64,000 nt of DNA from Eremophila alpestris peregrina (GCA_009792885.1 WMCF01000003.1:19186477-19250476); one strand, 5' to 3'; positions 35,132-48,122 are shown, numbered from the stretch's first letter. Notes: a model not told the origin generated them from the sequence alone. Translations and numbers: made by a program.

Positions 35132-38100
35132 GTCAGTGCCTCGTCGGGCCAGCGGGTGCTGGGGATGCGCCGCCGCCTCGGGGCGGGCAGCGGCGGCCGG
35201 GCTGGGGTTGGTCCGGGGGCTCTCGGCTGCAGCGCGTCTCTCTCTTTCTCCTCAGAAGTCACCAGCGATGTGACCTGGGAGGACTCGCTGTTGGTCGGCC
35301 TCGAGGGAGCCCTCCTGGGATGGTGCGTAACTCTCGTAGTTCCCGGCATCGGGCGGTAAATGGTGCGGGCACAGCCGGGCTCCGGCAAGGCCGGGAGCTA
35401 CTCTGGCTTGTGCGCAGGAGTCTCCCAGGCGACTTCTGTACCTGTTTCACACTTCGGATGGAGAAACCTTTTGTAGGGATGTAGTTTTCACTTGAAATCA
35501 AAAGTTTTGCTGCTCTAACCTCCGTAGGAGAGAAACACTCGAGCAATGCAGAAACACTCGAGCTGTAGAAGACAGCTTAACTTGAAGGTCCCTTTCTTCC
35601 CTCCACTAAAAGGTCTCTTACTTAAAACATCTCTGAGTTTTGGTTGGTTTGGTGGGTTTTTGGTTGATTTGGTTTTTTTGGGGAAGGGATGGCATTTCGT
35701 TCGTTGTTTTTTCTAATAATGAAAATAAAAAACTTGTTCTGCCCTATTCATGAACTTACAGTTAGCAAGATTTGGTAACTCAGTCTAATGGGAGGAATGT
35801 AAAATGTCATCTAGGGGCTTACAGAACCAGTAGCTTGTTTAAATGATGTTTAAAGGCTGTTTTACAAACTGTCAGGACTGGGAACTTTTTCAGTATAAGA
35901 CTTGCTCTTTTTTTGGCTGTTTTCCTTGCCTCACTCTCTGCATGGGGCAATAATCTGTTTTATTAGAAAGAATTTTCACCTGGCACATGCATTGTTTAAG
36001 ATGTGCATTTTCTTCCTTAATAGCAACTTCACTTATTAGAGAGATTACTTCTTTCACAACGTGCCCAATTTTTTTATGGTCATCTTATTTTTGTACATAT
36101 TTTTTTGAGGAAGAGGTGTTATGATACCTTGGATTTTGCCCCAGTAGAACTGAAGGTTTGATGCCCTCTGACAAAATGCAGCATCTGTGGTTTCAAAAGC
36201 TTCTGTTTAAGAACTTTTCCCTTTCTCCTTTTAGTGCTTATTATTTATTATCCTGTCGGTCGTGTGGCTTGGCCGTGGGCTTCATTCTTTATTCTTCTGG
36301 CAGTGACCTGGCGTATCTCCGGGGCTTGTTCTGTTTTTTCAAGGACAGCATCATCTGGTGAGTGCACTGTGTTCTTATGGGCAGTGACTTCACAGGTAGC
36401 TGTAAGTTCCTGTACAACTAGCCTACAGCTAATGAAAGTGGTTTGACTCTTGTCTGAGCACACTGGTGTGGGATTTTATATCCTTGATGGCTAAATTGTG
36501 TTGATGTGAATCCCTTTGATTTTCCCTGCACCTCTTGAGTGTCCTTGTGTAATGTAAGACTTCAAATTTATAAGACTTCAGTATTTGTGAGCAATACTGA
36601 AATCAGTTCCAGATTCATTTACCTAATGTAAGGCACCAAAGTGCTTCCATGATAGGTTGAGGACTTGACTACAGAAGTTGTAAACTACTTATAGCTGGTG
36701 ATGGTGATCTTCATTCCAAAGTAAAACCATTGTGGTTTTGAATATTTTCATAATTATTACTTTTGGCAACAGCCTTGTATCTGCTTTAAAATCATCTTAC
36801 ATTATTTGTCTAAATAATGCAACTATAAGCTTTTTTAACCGTTTTTCTCGTGTTTTTTTCCCTTTCTCCTTTTGTTTTCCAGTTACCTCTTAAAAAACCA
36901 AATGATTATAGAAGCTTCTAAGGTGAATTTTCCAGCTGTGACCTTAAAGGAACGCATTAATGAAGTAAGATTTCCACAATAATGGAAAATATTTTTAAAA
37001 TGCTGATAATTTCAGACATTAATTCAAAAACATTGATACAAACGTGGGGCTTTTAAGTGCCTAAGATTGAGAAAATGCTGCCTTATATGAAAATAACTGA
37101 CTCAATGCATGAGATGTGGAATATTTTCTAAGACCCCTAAAGTGCAGAACGTAGCCAGTTCTAGCTAAATTTTGGCAAAAGTTTGTTACCCTTTTATTTC
37201 TATATCTTGCCAAGAAAAAGCCCCAAAAGTCATTTATACAGACTTGCCCTAAGTATTACGACTTTTGTTGTCAATGCTGAAGAATTTCAAAATAGATTTT
37301 TTTTTTTTTTGAAAGGCATTTTTAAAGAGTTATATTTTTATGTCTGTGTAAGCTCAAAACAGCATGGCAGTATTTTGTAATTTCAGAGACAACTCTAGGA
37401 CCTCCCTCCTGTTTTGGACGTCAAATTGGATGTTCTCATCTGTAACCTGACTAGTTGTTATGTTAGTTAATTGCCTGTGCCTTAGCTCAAATTAAATTGT
37501 GTGTAGGAGACAGCCAGCATATCCAGTATTTATGTGATTATTTGTTCTTTTTGGGTTTGTTTTTGTTTTTGTTTTGTTTGTTTGGTTTTTTTTAGTTTAG
37601 ATTTTAGTTTCTCTTGCAATGGGCCTTTGGGCCTTTGACATTTCTTAAGTTTTGTCCTCTTCCAAGTCATCTTCCAGTTTCTATAAGACCAGAGTGTTTT
37701 TACAGGTCAAATGCCAAAATCGTATCCAGGTAAAGCTTCTGAAGTCAAGACATGATTTAGTAAAAATATGATAGCACTTCATTGCAAGCACAAATTGTGT
37801 GACTGTAGAGAGTTTGCCTGTTGACTAGAACAAGCTCAAGCATCTGGTCTTTGCTTTTTGAGACATAATATCCACATGTATTCCTAAGCTAATGATGAAA
37901 CAGTTTGTCCACATATTGTCAAAGAAGGTCTCTGGCTGTGTGAAAACTTGAGTTAACTCGGAAAAATCAGATTCATGATTGTAAAACTGCAGCAACTCCA
38001 TTTCCTTAAGTAGTAATTTCCATTATGACCCTGGAAGGGCTGATACTGGCACACATTCATCCATCTCCAGTTTGTAGTGCAGCCCTCTGAACTGGGTACT

Positions 38101-38444
38101 CGTTTTGTCAATACTAAACATGCAGTATAGAGATCAAGCCCTCTGTATTTTCACAGAATCCTTTCTCCTTTCCCATTTTGAAAGTGAGCTGCTCTTTAGC
38201 TACTTAAAGTGGGGTGCAGGTCATTCAAAGATCCAGTGTTAGGACTGTTTGCTAATTTTGACACTCTAAATGTCTCTTTTTTTTCTAGGTGAAAGAAAAG
38301 CTTGTGGACTTCAGTGGTCGCATAGAATCACTGATAAGGAAGCTGGAGAGACTGGAACAAAGTAATTATGTAACTGAATGGCAAAACTCTTCAACACATC
38401 CAGATGACCTACTATCAGGATATGCAAGAGTTAGTGGCAACTAA
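34828..38444 (+). CDS. OIP5: OIP5 (MIS18-beta), centromere licensing factor
   Basis: OIP5 pairs with MIS18A and M18BP1 to prime centromeres for CENP-A loading after mitosis. Five exons (34828-35131, 35256-35322, 36235-36357, 36883-36964 and 38289-38444) join in phase to 243 residues; human is 229. Residues 1-67 are proline-rich and unlike the human N-terminus. The Mis18/Yippee-like zinc domain follows, with CxxC pairs at 74-77 (CRGC) and 131-134 (CRSC), LLVGLEGALLG, and GLAVGFILYS. A C-terminal segment rich in charged residues (VKEKLVDFSGRIESLIRKLE) looks coiled coil and probably makes the MIS18 trimer contact. The ATG at 34828 was chosen for its context (GAGATGG); an in-frame ATG at 34783 would add 15 residues. 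The gene is divergent from NUSAP1 and convergent with Cyrano. Confidence 0.96.
35256..35322 (+). CDS. OIP5: OIP5 coding exon 2
   Basis: 67 nt encode (K)VTSDVTWEDSLLVGLEG and ALLG plus two bases of a cysteine codon. Acceptor TCTTTCTCCTCAG|AAGTC, donor GGATG|GTGCGT. The preceding intron is 124 nt. Confidence 0.93.
36235..36357 (+). CDS. OIP5: OIP5 coding exon 3
   Basis: 123 nt encode (C)AYYLLSCRSCGLAVGF through CFFKDSII, with the second CxxC of the Mis18 domain. Acceptor CTCCTTTTAG|TGCTTA, donor ATCTG|GTGAGT. Confidence 0.95.
36883..36964 (+). CDS. OIP5: OIP5 coding exon 4
   Basis: 82 nt encode (C)YLLKNQMIIEASKVNF through KERINE. Acceptor TTTGTTTTCCAG|TTACC, donor AATGAA|GTAAGA. Confidence 0.95.
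37548..37602. repeat. T/G-rich low-complexity tract
   Basis: Runs of GTTT and GTTTTT units in OIP5 intron 4. Similar tracts lie at 35637-35690, 42270-42312, 45500-45536 and 57590-57650. Confidence 0.8.
38289..38444 (+). CDS. OIP5: OIP5 coding exon 5 (terminal)
   Basis: 156 nt including TAA encode VKEKLVDFSGRIESLIRK through YARVSGN. Acceptor TTTTTTTCTAG|GTGAAA. A 3'UTR of about 1.7 kb follows. Confidence 0.95.
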   Translation: MKEKLVDFSGRIESLIRKLERLEQSNYVTEWQNSSTHPDDLLSGYARVSGN

Positions 38445-40155
38445 TACCCATTTTCAAGAACTGCTGGTGTTGTTTCTGCATCTCTGCTCGGTTTGGTGAA
38501 TACGAAGAAATAATGCACCAGACCAGGTCTGAGTGTTGATCTGTCACTTTATGTGTGTGTGGAAAGAGCTGATGATGAAGTGCATCCCTTCAGGGGAACA
38601 CCTGAAAATCTGACATACTGAAGTTATGCTTGGGATACTGAATAGCTCACCCATGCAGCACATCACTCTCTGAGGCTGTATAGCTGTGGCTTTGGTTTTT
38701 CTAAAGACTTCAGGGGGAAAACCAGCCTTTGAAATACTGAAGTCAGGTTTCTGGAGCCATGCAAAACATACTTAACAAGGTGATGATATTCAAGAGCCAC
38801 CATTACAAACGGAACATTCTTAGAGACCTAAAGCTCTTGTCCACCTTTTAATACAGACACAGTGTTAATGGCAGCCTTGGTTTTAATGGCAGCTAGTTTT
38901 TGGTCAAGTGGCTCATTAGCTACATCTGATATGTGAGCCACTGCTAAATGGACTCCTGAATAGTTCTGAGATTTGTATGTGTGTTGCCTACAAAAGCAGC
39001 AGACGAGCACGGCACAGATGCTTCAGTGCTCTTAGTGCATGAGTCTGTGCGGCACCAGGGAGGCACAACACAAGGGTTTGGATTTAACATAAAGGACAAC
39101 CCATGTGCCTGCCAAGTCTGCTGAAGTGCAGCCCCAGGAACAGCACTGAGTCAAATTCTGCCAGCTAAGGCTGTGAGCACCTGCCTTGAACAGATTTGAC
39201 CATATCTGGAACGTACCAAGGAACAGACTTCTGCACAATTGTGGAAGCACTGCTTTCCTGAAGTTATGATTTGCCTGTTGCCTTCAATTGGCCAGTTAAG
39301 ATGTTTCATTAAAAATACCTACTCATGGCTCATTGGCATTTCTCTCTGTTGAGAATTGGTTCTGCTCATTTCCAAACATTTAGAAAATAATTTTACAGAA
39401 AAGAAAGCACTACTTACCCTTTGTTACTGGGACAGAATATCCCTAATTCTTGTTTATTGGAAGATTTAGGGCCCTTTTACTCTCCCTTTTGCTACCTAAA
39501 GGGCTAATGTTTTTCCCTAAAGGGAATAATAAACTTTCCATAAAGTTTAGTAGTTGTCTGTAGTAGTCTAGAGAGAATTCTGTTTACTTTATCAGCGTAA
39601 TTCCAATGATGCAAACTGCCTTCTCCTTCCATATACACGACCAGCAGGTTGCAGACCTCATTGCTGCTGCTGCCAGTTCTGAATTAGGTCTTATTTGTAA
39701 AATACCTCATAATGGGCTTGGAGCAGAGGGGACTGTAAGGCACCTCAGAGGTTTTAGGTGGGCAGCTGGTGCTTAGGCTACTAATGCTCACTGTGCTGCT
39801 TTCTGTTGGGGAGTCCTGTACAAAACCACTGAGTATCAACAGTCACTCTGCAAGGAGAGGAGGGACTCTCACAATTCTAATACCACCTTTGTAGTACTTC
39901 CTTGGTGCTTCTGTTATTGCATGAGTCTAAGAAATGTGATTGATAATGGGACTATTTGCTTTTGCCCTGTCATTCCAGTTTCTGCATTGAGACTGTTTCT
40001 TGCTATTTTACATCTGTACTATGAATAATGTTAAATTGTTTTGCTTCATTAGTATTGATCCCTAAAAGAAAAAGAAAGCTGTCAGTTATATTTTTGTATT
40101 TAAGTTGTGAAGAAGGAACTTCTTAAATAAAAGCTGAAATTCAGACATTCATATT
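38445..40155 (+). other. OIP5: OIP5 3'UTR
   Basis: Untranslated tail between the OIP5 stop codon and the last plus-strand AATAAA (40126-40131). An earlier AATAAA at 39528-39533 could give a shorter form. No repeat is recognised within it. Confidence 0.65.
40126..40131 (+). terminator. OIP5: OIP5 polyadenylation signal AATAAA
   Basis: AATAAA in TCTTAAATAAAAGCTG, about 1.7 kb after the stop codon and just before a T/G-containing stretch. Cleavage is expected near 40150. Confidence 0.65.
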
Positions 40156-40784
40156 GTTCAGATCATTGCCCATATTATGTGAGTCCTAGGCCTACTTCTT
40201 TTCCTTTGTTAAATTTTGCAGAAAGAAAAACATTATTTTGCCTGGGTCCTCATTTGTTATGAAGTATTTAAGTAATGGTTCCTCAAATTACATTACTTAG
40301 CATGAATTTAAATAAATAATGAGTATGTGCTGAAGAACAGCTGGTTAATTTTTAGACTGCATCTCTGTAATCTTTGAAACTGGGAGGACCTCTGCCAACC
40401 ACAGAAGAAATTTTTCAGAAGTGTAGTCACCAAAACAATAAACAATACATACATACAACAGTTTCTGAGGGGCCTTGTTAGTTTTAGGTAATCAATACAA
40501 AAACAGAGAGTTTTTGCTACCCTCTAAAACAACCTTTGAAGCTCTTAACTGATTAAGTTATGCATCTTAGGATGAGTGGAATGACAATTTTTGCTAAGTC
40601 AGAAGCTCTTGTGCCTGAAGTCTGCTGGGACAGCTGCCCCCAAAGCATATTCCAGCACATATGAATTAAGCTCGAGTTGTTAAGTTTTGACAAAGCTACA
40701 GCAAGTACACCTCAGAAGTGGAGTGGAATGTACAGTAATTTGGTTAATTTGTCTTCTGAACAGATGACACATCCAGTTTTAGTG
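40156..40784. other. gap between convergent OIP5 and Cyrano 3' ends
   Basis: About 630 bp of AT-rich sequence lies between the predicted OIP5 cleavage site and the predicted Cyrano 3' end. I see no exon or recognisable repeat. The true transcript ends may overlap here. Confidence 0.5.
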
Positions 40785-40803
40785 CATTCTCAGCCTGTGC
40801 TGC

Positions 40804-40809
40804 TTTATT
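40804..40809 (-). terminator. OIP5-AS1: candidate Cyrano polyadenylation signal AATAAA
   Basis: Minus-strand AGCAATAAAGCAG, about 6 kb past the miR-7 site and before the OIP5 3' end. Other minus-strand signals exist upstream, so shorter isoforms are possible. Confidence 0.55.
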
Positions 40810-43800
40810 GCTAAAAAAATTTGTTTACAGGTGCAGAGTTTCCAGGTTCATTTTTAAACAGTTCCTCTTTACAGTGTCAAAAGAATAAAATCTTATCTTG
40901 AAATCCTCAAAGATGCATAGATATAAAAGCAAGCTGCCTTTTGGAAAAAATCAGAATTTGCAGGGAGACATTCTTTCACTGTTACCATGTAAAACATGTG
41001 CAATGGGAGTACATAGTTCGTAATCACACCAATAACTTCCTCCACTAATCCATGCAAGAATGCTATCAGAAGTTCAGTATAAGTATCCTTTAGCCTATTA
41101 AGTACTAAGGTAATTTTTAGAAATTTATACCTTATACTTCTCCTTTGCTGTTACATTTTTCAGAAGGAAAATAACTTCACTGACATTCTAAAGTAGCTTA
41201 TTCACCAAATAATACAAAGGATACAATAATGGCTTACTCATTACAAAAAAAAAAAAAAAAAAGTTTAACATTCTTTAAAACCATGCATAGTGTTCTAAAG
41301 AATTAAAAATGACCATGGTTAACCACTGGGCTAAATTTGTCATAGAAATTTTCTTGTTTCTTGAAGAAGTTGGCTCAAAGACTTTCATTCAGACTAACTT
41401 GTAATACCATGGAATAGTCATCTTCTCTTTTAATATCCCTGTCTTTAATTGGCAATCCTTACATACCTAAGAAGACCATTCATGGGTAAAACCACAATTC
41501 CCATTCTAAACCCAAAACACAGTGCTTTATGAATGGTTGGCTATGAAGTATGAACAAGAGTTAACTTGACACACACATTCCTCCAAGACACTTCTTTCTA
41601 CTTAAGAGAGAGGACTGAGCCTCTGTACATGGAGAAGTGTTCTGCACAAGTTAAGCCCACTACAAAATTAAGCTAAGCTACAAGTATGGAATTCTGCAAT
41701 AACAAGCCAGTATTCAACATGTTTAATTACAAGTTGGAAAAGTATTAGTGATGTAGGCTATGCCACACATTCTCTTATTTTCAAACTGCCAGCAGAAATT
41801 CACTGCATTATCCACTAAGAGACTTGAATTACAGAGAACACACTTAAGAGTTTACAGAAAAGATGGCACCCGAATTCCCTTTTATTTAATAAGTGAAATA
41901 AAGAAAAAAGACAATTGCAACCTCTGTTGCAGAAGATAAAGACCTTCAGTGATCAAATCTCATTTTGTTTTTAAAAATCTCTTTAAAGAACTTAAAAAAT
42001 ATACAAGATTATCAGTATTTTCAGGCTCATTCCTGCGGATGCCATTATTGCTGGCTGGTACCAGTATGCCTCAGTACAGCTGCCTATGTGGCTAGAGTTA
42101 CCTGAAAATACTGTCTATTAAAAAGCTATTCAAGACCTGAAAAATATGTACTGTGCTTATTAATTTCAGTCTTCTCCAAATAATTTCTCTCACCACATTC
42201 AAGCTTATTACCTACTGTCTGGCAAATACTACACTCAATTTGAGTCTGTAGTTTCTGTTACTTGTTTGTTGGCTTGGGTTTTGGGGTGATTCTTTTGTGG
42301 GTTTGGTTTTTTTCTTTCCCACCAGTGGCTCCCCCTGCACTGTGTAAGAAACTCTGCACCCTTTTCCTTGCTACAGCTGCAGCAGGTGAGAAACCTCATC
42401 TCGCCTCCACACATGCTGAGTTCATGCCCTGCTTTTTACATGCTCAGGACAGAGATATGAACCAGACAAGAGGTTATAAAGGCGAGTTCTGCTGATCCTG
42501 GTTCCTGATTTACAGTTTTGGTGCCATGCTTCTCCCTATCTATACATTCTGCCTCCTTCTCTACAGAGGCAGCACATTCTCTAAAAAAACCCGAAATTTG
42601 AGAATCAAAGCAGGAAGTTCAAGCTATTGGTATATTAATTCCTATTGCTTCATTATGTATAAATGCATATCTCAATTTACTGGTAATAACTACATTACAC
42701 TAGACATTTTGAATCATGCATAATTAGAATACTAGCTCTAAGATTTGGTTTGTGGGCCTGTGCTGCTTTCCTTCAGTTTCTCCATGCAGTTCTTCATGCC
42801 TAAGGCATTACAAACTACCGGCCTTTGATGGGACCTGCAAACTCATTTGGAGGGGAAGTGGAGAGAAGCAGACAGGATTTACATAGGACACACTGAACAG
42901 AAAATTACCTTCTATCTTTAACTTTAGATGGGGTAAAGTCTGGGGAATCTGTCTGTATTATAACCCGGTACAAAGGCTCAGAGACAGAAACACGCTCTGC
43001 TGACATCATGAACACTGACACTTACTCTAAAACACAGGAGGAAGTGTAGAGACTGAAAGGGAACAGACATCAGAATCCATGGTTAGTGTTCTGCACTGCT
43101 GAACAAGACATCCTGGTTCAATTGTTGGCTTTTGTGTGCAAGTCAAAGTGCTACAGGGGTAAAAGGCTGGATCGTTCCATGAAAGACATCCAGTGGAATC
43201 TAACTTGAACTGTCATTCTGCAGCTCTGTACCTGACCAGTAAACAGGATTATTAGTTTTGGAGGAAGACCAGCCAGTTTCCTAAGGATGCAAGAAGCAGT
43301 CATTTCTAAGATTCGTTATGTATCAGAAATTATTCTATCTTCAATATTGTTTTCCTTTTCTGCCCCAAAAAAACTTGACCGCCAGCTCTTGACAATGTAA
43401 TCCTCGTGTAAAGTGTCAGAATCCTCAAGCTCAGTACAATTTCTTCTCACTTACTATCAAGAAGTCTTTTCAAGACTTTGTTTTTTCTCCTAAATTTGAC
43501 AATTACCCTCAGTTTCAGAAGGTACAATTCCCAACACAAGTACTGGCTACACTGCAGCAGCACTACTGGATATACAAACAGAATATATTTGTACCATCTG
43601 GGTTCATTACTGCTGAAGGAGGAATGTCCCTACTGGTCATTACACCTCTGATATACCACACCCAAGTGTGGTAGCACCTAACACTTCCACTTAGGTTTAG
43701 AAGCTGTTTAATCAAGGAGGTTGAAGCAAAAGTCATGCCATAGTACAAGAGGGAAAGGCAAAGGGATTCCTTTTGTTGCTGTGAATAGTAATTCCTAGTC

Positions 43801-46800
43801 TAGCAGCCCAGAGAATTCAGATCATTATTAAAAGCCTGAACTGGGAAGTAGATGTAAATAGCTTACCTGGCTACATCAGTCTTTATTTGCTCCCCCCTAT
43901 TCTGAGTGGATATACCCTTGAAGAATTCTGCTCAGCCACAAAGTTCATACTTCTGAAGCATGAACATGGCTTTGTTTTCATAATAATTTCATTATTATGT
44001 AAATGTACTTGCTGACCACAGACCGTGGTAAATTCTTAATTTCTCTAATGTAATCAGAGAGCAATCAAATGAAGGTCCCCTATGGCCAGCTTCCAATTTT
44101 ATCAAAAATTCAATAGTTGGAATTTAAGCTGATTACAATCTCTCAGATCAATTAGCTTTTCATAAGCATATTACATATTAGCCAACACTTAATTTAGACA
44201 TTCTAATGCTTATCCTGTTACTTTATACTGTAAAAATGCTCACAGCCCTCACAGTTCCATTATCAATTTATGAAGAGCCAAAGTGCTTCATCTCCATGCT
44301 TTAAAAACACATGAAGCTTCCATTAAGCTGGAAGTCACAGTCTGAATTACTTCAGCTTTCCAGAAGAAATGCAGCCAGATTGATCTAAACACCTGATCAA
44401 GTAATTCTGTTCAGAATACATTACTATGTTGGACTATATTGTGTCTATAGACAAAGTAGCTACACTGAAAAGTGTAAACTAGGAACAGTTTAGAACTCCT
44501 GTGGCTCTTTTATGCAACCCTTTGATAGCAAACAATTTGTTGGATGCAGAGCTACAGGTGTAGATCAATAACCCAGTGTGTTACCAGTGGCTTCACAGTA
44601 CTTTCCTCTGCAAAACTTCAGGCATCAATTGAAATCAATTATGGTCTGAAACAGTATTTAGCAAAGCTGAAATTATTTTCTGCTGTAACATCTTCAGAAT
44701 TCTACAGCTGTGCTTGGCATGTATGAATGTTTTGAGCGTCAAGTGCTTGCTAATGCTTTTTATTTAAAGACTATTTCAGATTGGTCTTTATAAACAAAGA
44801 AAACAGAAACTACTTCCCACCACAAGAGCTTCTAACTTTAGAATCAGGTTCTCTTCACAGTACAGTATTTGGAAATTTTTGTTTCTCAGAGAAATAGAGG
44901 AAGTGCTAGGCTACAAAAGAAGAAAAAAACTTACAGGGAAACTTCAGCTATCCTTTCAAAGAGAACTGTCTGCCCTTCCCCCAGCACTCACTGACAGTGC
45001 TTCAGACATGTGGCAAAGCTATTTTTTTTTTTTTAATATATATATCAAGTTTATGAACTTAGTATTTAAGTGCCTAATTCCCTCCAATGAGAGGAACATA
45101 AGAAGAATTCACCCTTCTTCTCAGGAAGACTCTTCACACAACTCCCTGCAGCACAGAGCGCCACAAACTTATTTGGTTATTACCCACTTACTCTACTGTA
45201 CACTCTTGCTAATGCAAGTTATTTACTATCACATGCAAAACAGTTATTGCTACTAAAGTTCTATTTTCTTATTAAATCATCTTATGGCTTTGTTTGCATC
45301 AGGGATTCTTCCCCCTACATACTGTGCTATTTTGCATTCCAGTTTCAGAGGTATTTTTCAATTGATTCTCCCAAGCACTAAACTACGTGGTACAGCTACG
45401 TCCATTTAGAATTGAACCTGACTCTCAGCACAGGTCCCCCAGAGCTCTGCTGTAAATGGCCCACCTGTCCAATTTTCTCAGAAATTTCTTAGATGCAGAG
45501 GGTTGTTTGGTTGGTTTTGTTGGGGTATTTTTTTCCCTGTTACATACATTAACTCTGCCTGGATTACTGTCATTGCACTGAAGTACATGCTTCTTGATTA
45601 ATTACTTTAAAGATATATCGTACCAAAATTACAAAACCAAGCTACCCATTCCCTCCCTCCCCCAATGGCCATTTACAGGCAGGTCTCAGGAAAAAAAGAT
45701 GCAGTATCCTCTCTAAGCTGAAAGAGAGAAATGGGTGAAGAGCAGCACTGGCATCAAATAAAAGACTAATTCCTAGGAAATCAGAGGATGCCATCCACAG
45801 AGCAATGCACATCTCAAGAATCATACCAGTCTCCTGTTTGACCAGTCCAAGCTGCCCATTGAGTGCTAAATCAATTTCACTTCCTCCGTCTAAACTTTCC
45901 TTCTGAAAAAAGCAGAGGGAGAGACAGAAATCATTAAAATTGAGCTTAGAGCTGGAAAGTAAAACTGGAAGTTACCTAAAATACAAGATATTGAATTCTG
46001 AAGAGTACAGGGGTGGGGAATCTCAGATCTATTGGCTAGAGCCAGCCTGCTACACAGAGACAGCCTGCAACATCATTTCCAAACAGCCTCTGACCTTATC
46101 ATATTCTCTCTTAACAAGATGTGTGTAAATGCAGGATCCACCAAAGTTATTTTAAGATTCAATAGGACTTCAGCCAAAAAAGGTTCCCCATTCCTGCAAT
46201 AATGAATTAAAGTCTTCTAAGCATAATTAGCACACCACATTTTGCAACTATTAACTTATCACACAATGAGGATAATGTTTTGCTAGCTATAATAATCATC
46301 TAGTCAGATCTGAAAAAAAGAAAAGATTACTTAACAGACTTTGTAAATGACCTGAAGGTAAGACGTGTACAGAATGCACACAAACTCCTTAGCATATTCA
46401 TACTTTTCTGAGTATATCACAGGATGGGTAATAAATGGTTCAATAAAACTGAAAATGGAAGAAAACACCAACAGATTAAAAAGAAAAGAATAGCACTGAT
46501 AGAAATAAGAATTATAGATGCTTGCATACTCTAGCTTACTACTGCAGTTGGACAAACAGACAAATATCAAAAAGTCAACTATGATTCTATGAAGCCCATT
46601 AAGTGAATGAGTTCCATTTCTAAGGACAGCACTGCCATTGTCAAAGGGAGGATACTGCATGTTTAGACCATGTTTGTGACATTTCTATTGTATCCTTTCT
46701 AGTGTTAATTACATTATCATCACTGTTTACTAATAAATTTGTCACTCAGAAATTGTAAAAATACTACTAGGCTCATGCACTGATCCTAACATGGCACTAC

Positions 46801-46848
46801 AGTTTGCTACAAAGCACTAATGCTTATGGAACTATACACATCTCAAAA

Positions 46849-46873
46849 TGGAAGACATTGGTGATTTTGTTGT
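46849..46873 (-). promoter_or_regulatory. Cyrano miR-7 target-directed degradation site
   Basis: On the minus strand the RNA reads ACAACAAAATCAC, then CAAT, then GTCTTCCA. The 8-nt part pairs with the miR-7 seed region and the 13-nt part with its 3' half. A 4-versus-2-nt internal loop separates them. This architecture, extensive 3' pairing with a small central loop, is the known Cyrano trigger for miR-7 decay in mammals. Confidence 0.95.
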
Positions 46874-46914
46874 TTTCAAACAACTTGTAACATCATTTTG
46901 TCCACAAGTATTAA

Positions 46915-46943
46915 AATATATATATGTATATATATATATATAT
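46915..46943. repeat. TA microsatellite beside the miR-7 site
   Basis: About 14 TA units with one TG interruption, about 40 bp from the miR-7 site on its transcript-5' side. Confidence 0.85.
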
Positions 46944-48122
46944 GAGCTATTGCACATGCCCCTTGTTTTTGTAATCTTTCACATGGGAAGATTTTCAACC
47001 AACATAAAGAAAAAGTGGAGCAAAAAAAAGTGAGTCAGATGAAGCAGCATTTCCAAACACAGCAGTTCTTTAAAGGTGCTGGCCAGGAAGGTACAACAAT
47101 GGGGGTCTTCTGGGCATGCACTATTGGAGTATTATTTCTGTGAAAGCCACAGATCCTTAACCAAATAAAATCCTGTTGTTCTAAAATTAAACTTGAAAAC
47201 TAATGCTGCTACACTGTCATGAACCGGAGTCAAGAAAAAAAAAATCAGTATTTCTACTTTTTTGTTACAATGCCAGGTTACAAAATACTGAGGTTAAGGA
47301 GCTTAGATTATCAACTCTCTACTCAGACAAATTAACAATTTTTGTACATGTCCACAGAAAACAAAAATACCTTCCTGTCCCCCAAGTATATTGTCATCAA
47401 GCTATGCAAGAAACAACTGCTATCTCTAACATCAGAGGGGTAAGTATGGGCAGAAGGAAGAAAATTCCCAGATCTAAAATCAGACATTTCTTATACCACA
47501 TACTTCCCAACCACTGTAATCCTATGATACTGACAGTTTTTCCATCACTTAGAGATGGATCCTGCTTCTACAGACATCTCCCACTAAATCCTATTGACTT
47601 CAACATAAGGAGGCCCTAAAAGGAAGTGTGCTTTTCTAGTTGCCTCCAATGCCAGAAAGTTCAGACCATATTCAGCAAAGAAATCCTAAATCAGGCCAAG
47701 CTGGTGGTTGCCTCATCAAGCTCAACGTTAAATCTTATCAAACTCTTATCACACAGCTCACCACAATATTACACACAATTTTAGAGCACTTCTCTGCTCA
47801 TTAAAGTTGGTGTTACTTTGATATGCAGCGTCCTGCCCACCACTCTTAAGCTTACATGTCTGCTCTTTGCTTCATGGAAACAAAAAATGGGTAAAGCTGT
47901 CATTAAATCCTATTGTTACTCTTAACAGAGATATTACTTTGAGGATTAAGGATCAACATCAATGCTTGTCCTCACTCTGCTGTGGAACATGGTCAAATAA
48001 AATGTCATCATATTTCTGATACTAGAATGCTGCCCTGGCAATCTCTCACAAAGATTTAAGAAGGATTTCAATTGTTTGCTTTTTCAGCCATTTTCAGCTG
48101 TCTGGCTCTCTCCAGCAGTTTT

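Larger units (their letters stand above)
33960..35400. promoter_or_regulatory. CpG island over the NUSAP1/OIP5 divergent start region
   Basis: GC- and CpG-rich sequence covers NUSAP1 exon 1 (minus), the 364-bp gap between the two start codons, and OIP5 exons 1-2 (plus). No TATA box is evident. The limits were judged by eye. Confidence 0.85.
40785..48122 (-). ncRNA. OIP5-AS1: Cyrano terminal exon carrying the miR-7 site
   Basis: A near-ideal acceptor (TTTCTGTTTTTCCTTTTAG|AAAACTGC) opens the exon at 48122. An AATAAA at 40804-40809 closes it near 40785, giving about 7.3 kb, in line with the roughly 8-kb human RNA. It contains the miR-7 site, a TA microsatellite and U-rich tracts, including one of about 17-19 Us near 41246-41262. 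Confidence 0.7.

Noticed and set aside
47203..47619. 138-residue plus-strand frame between OIP5 and CHP1
   Set aside because: It lies antisense to the Cyrano terminal exon, has no recognisable domain, and has no promoter or splice context.
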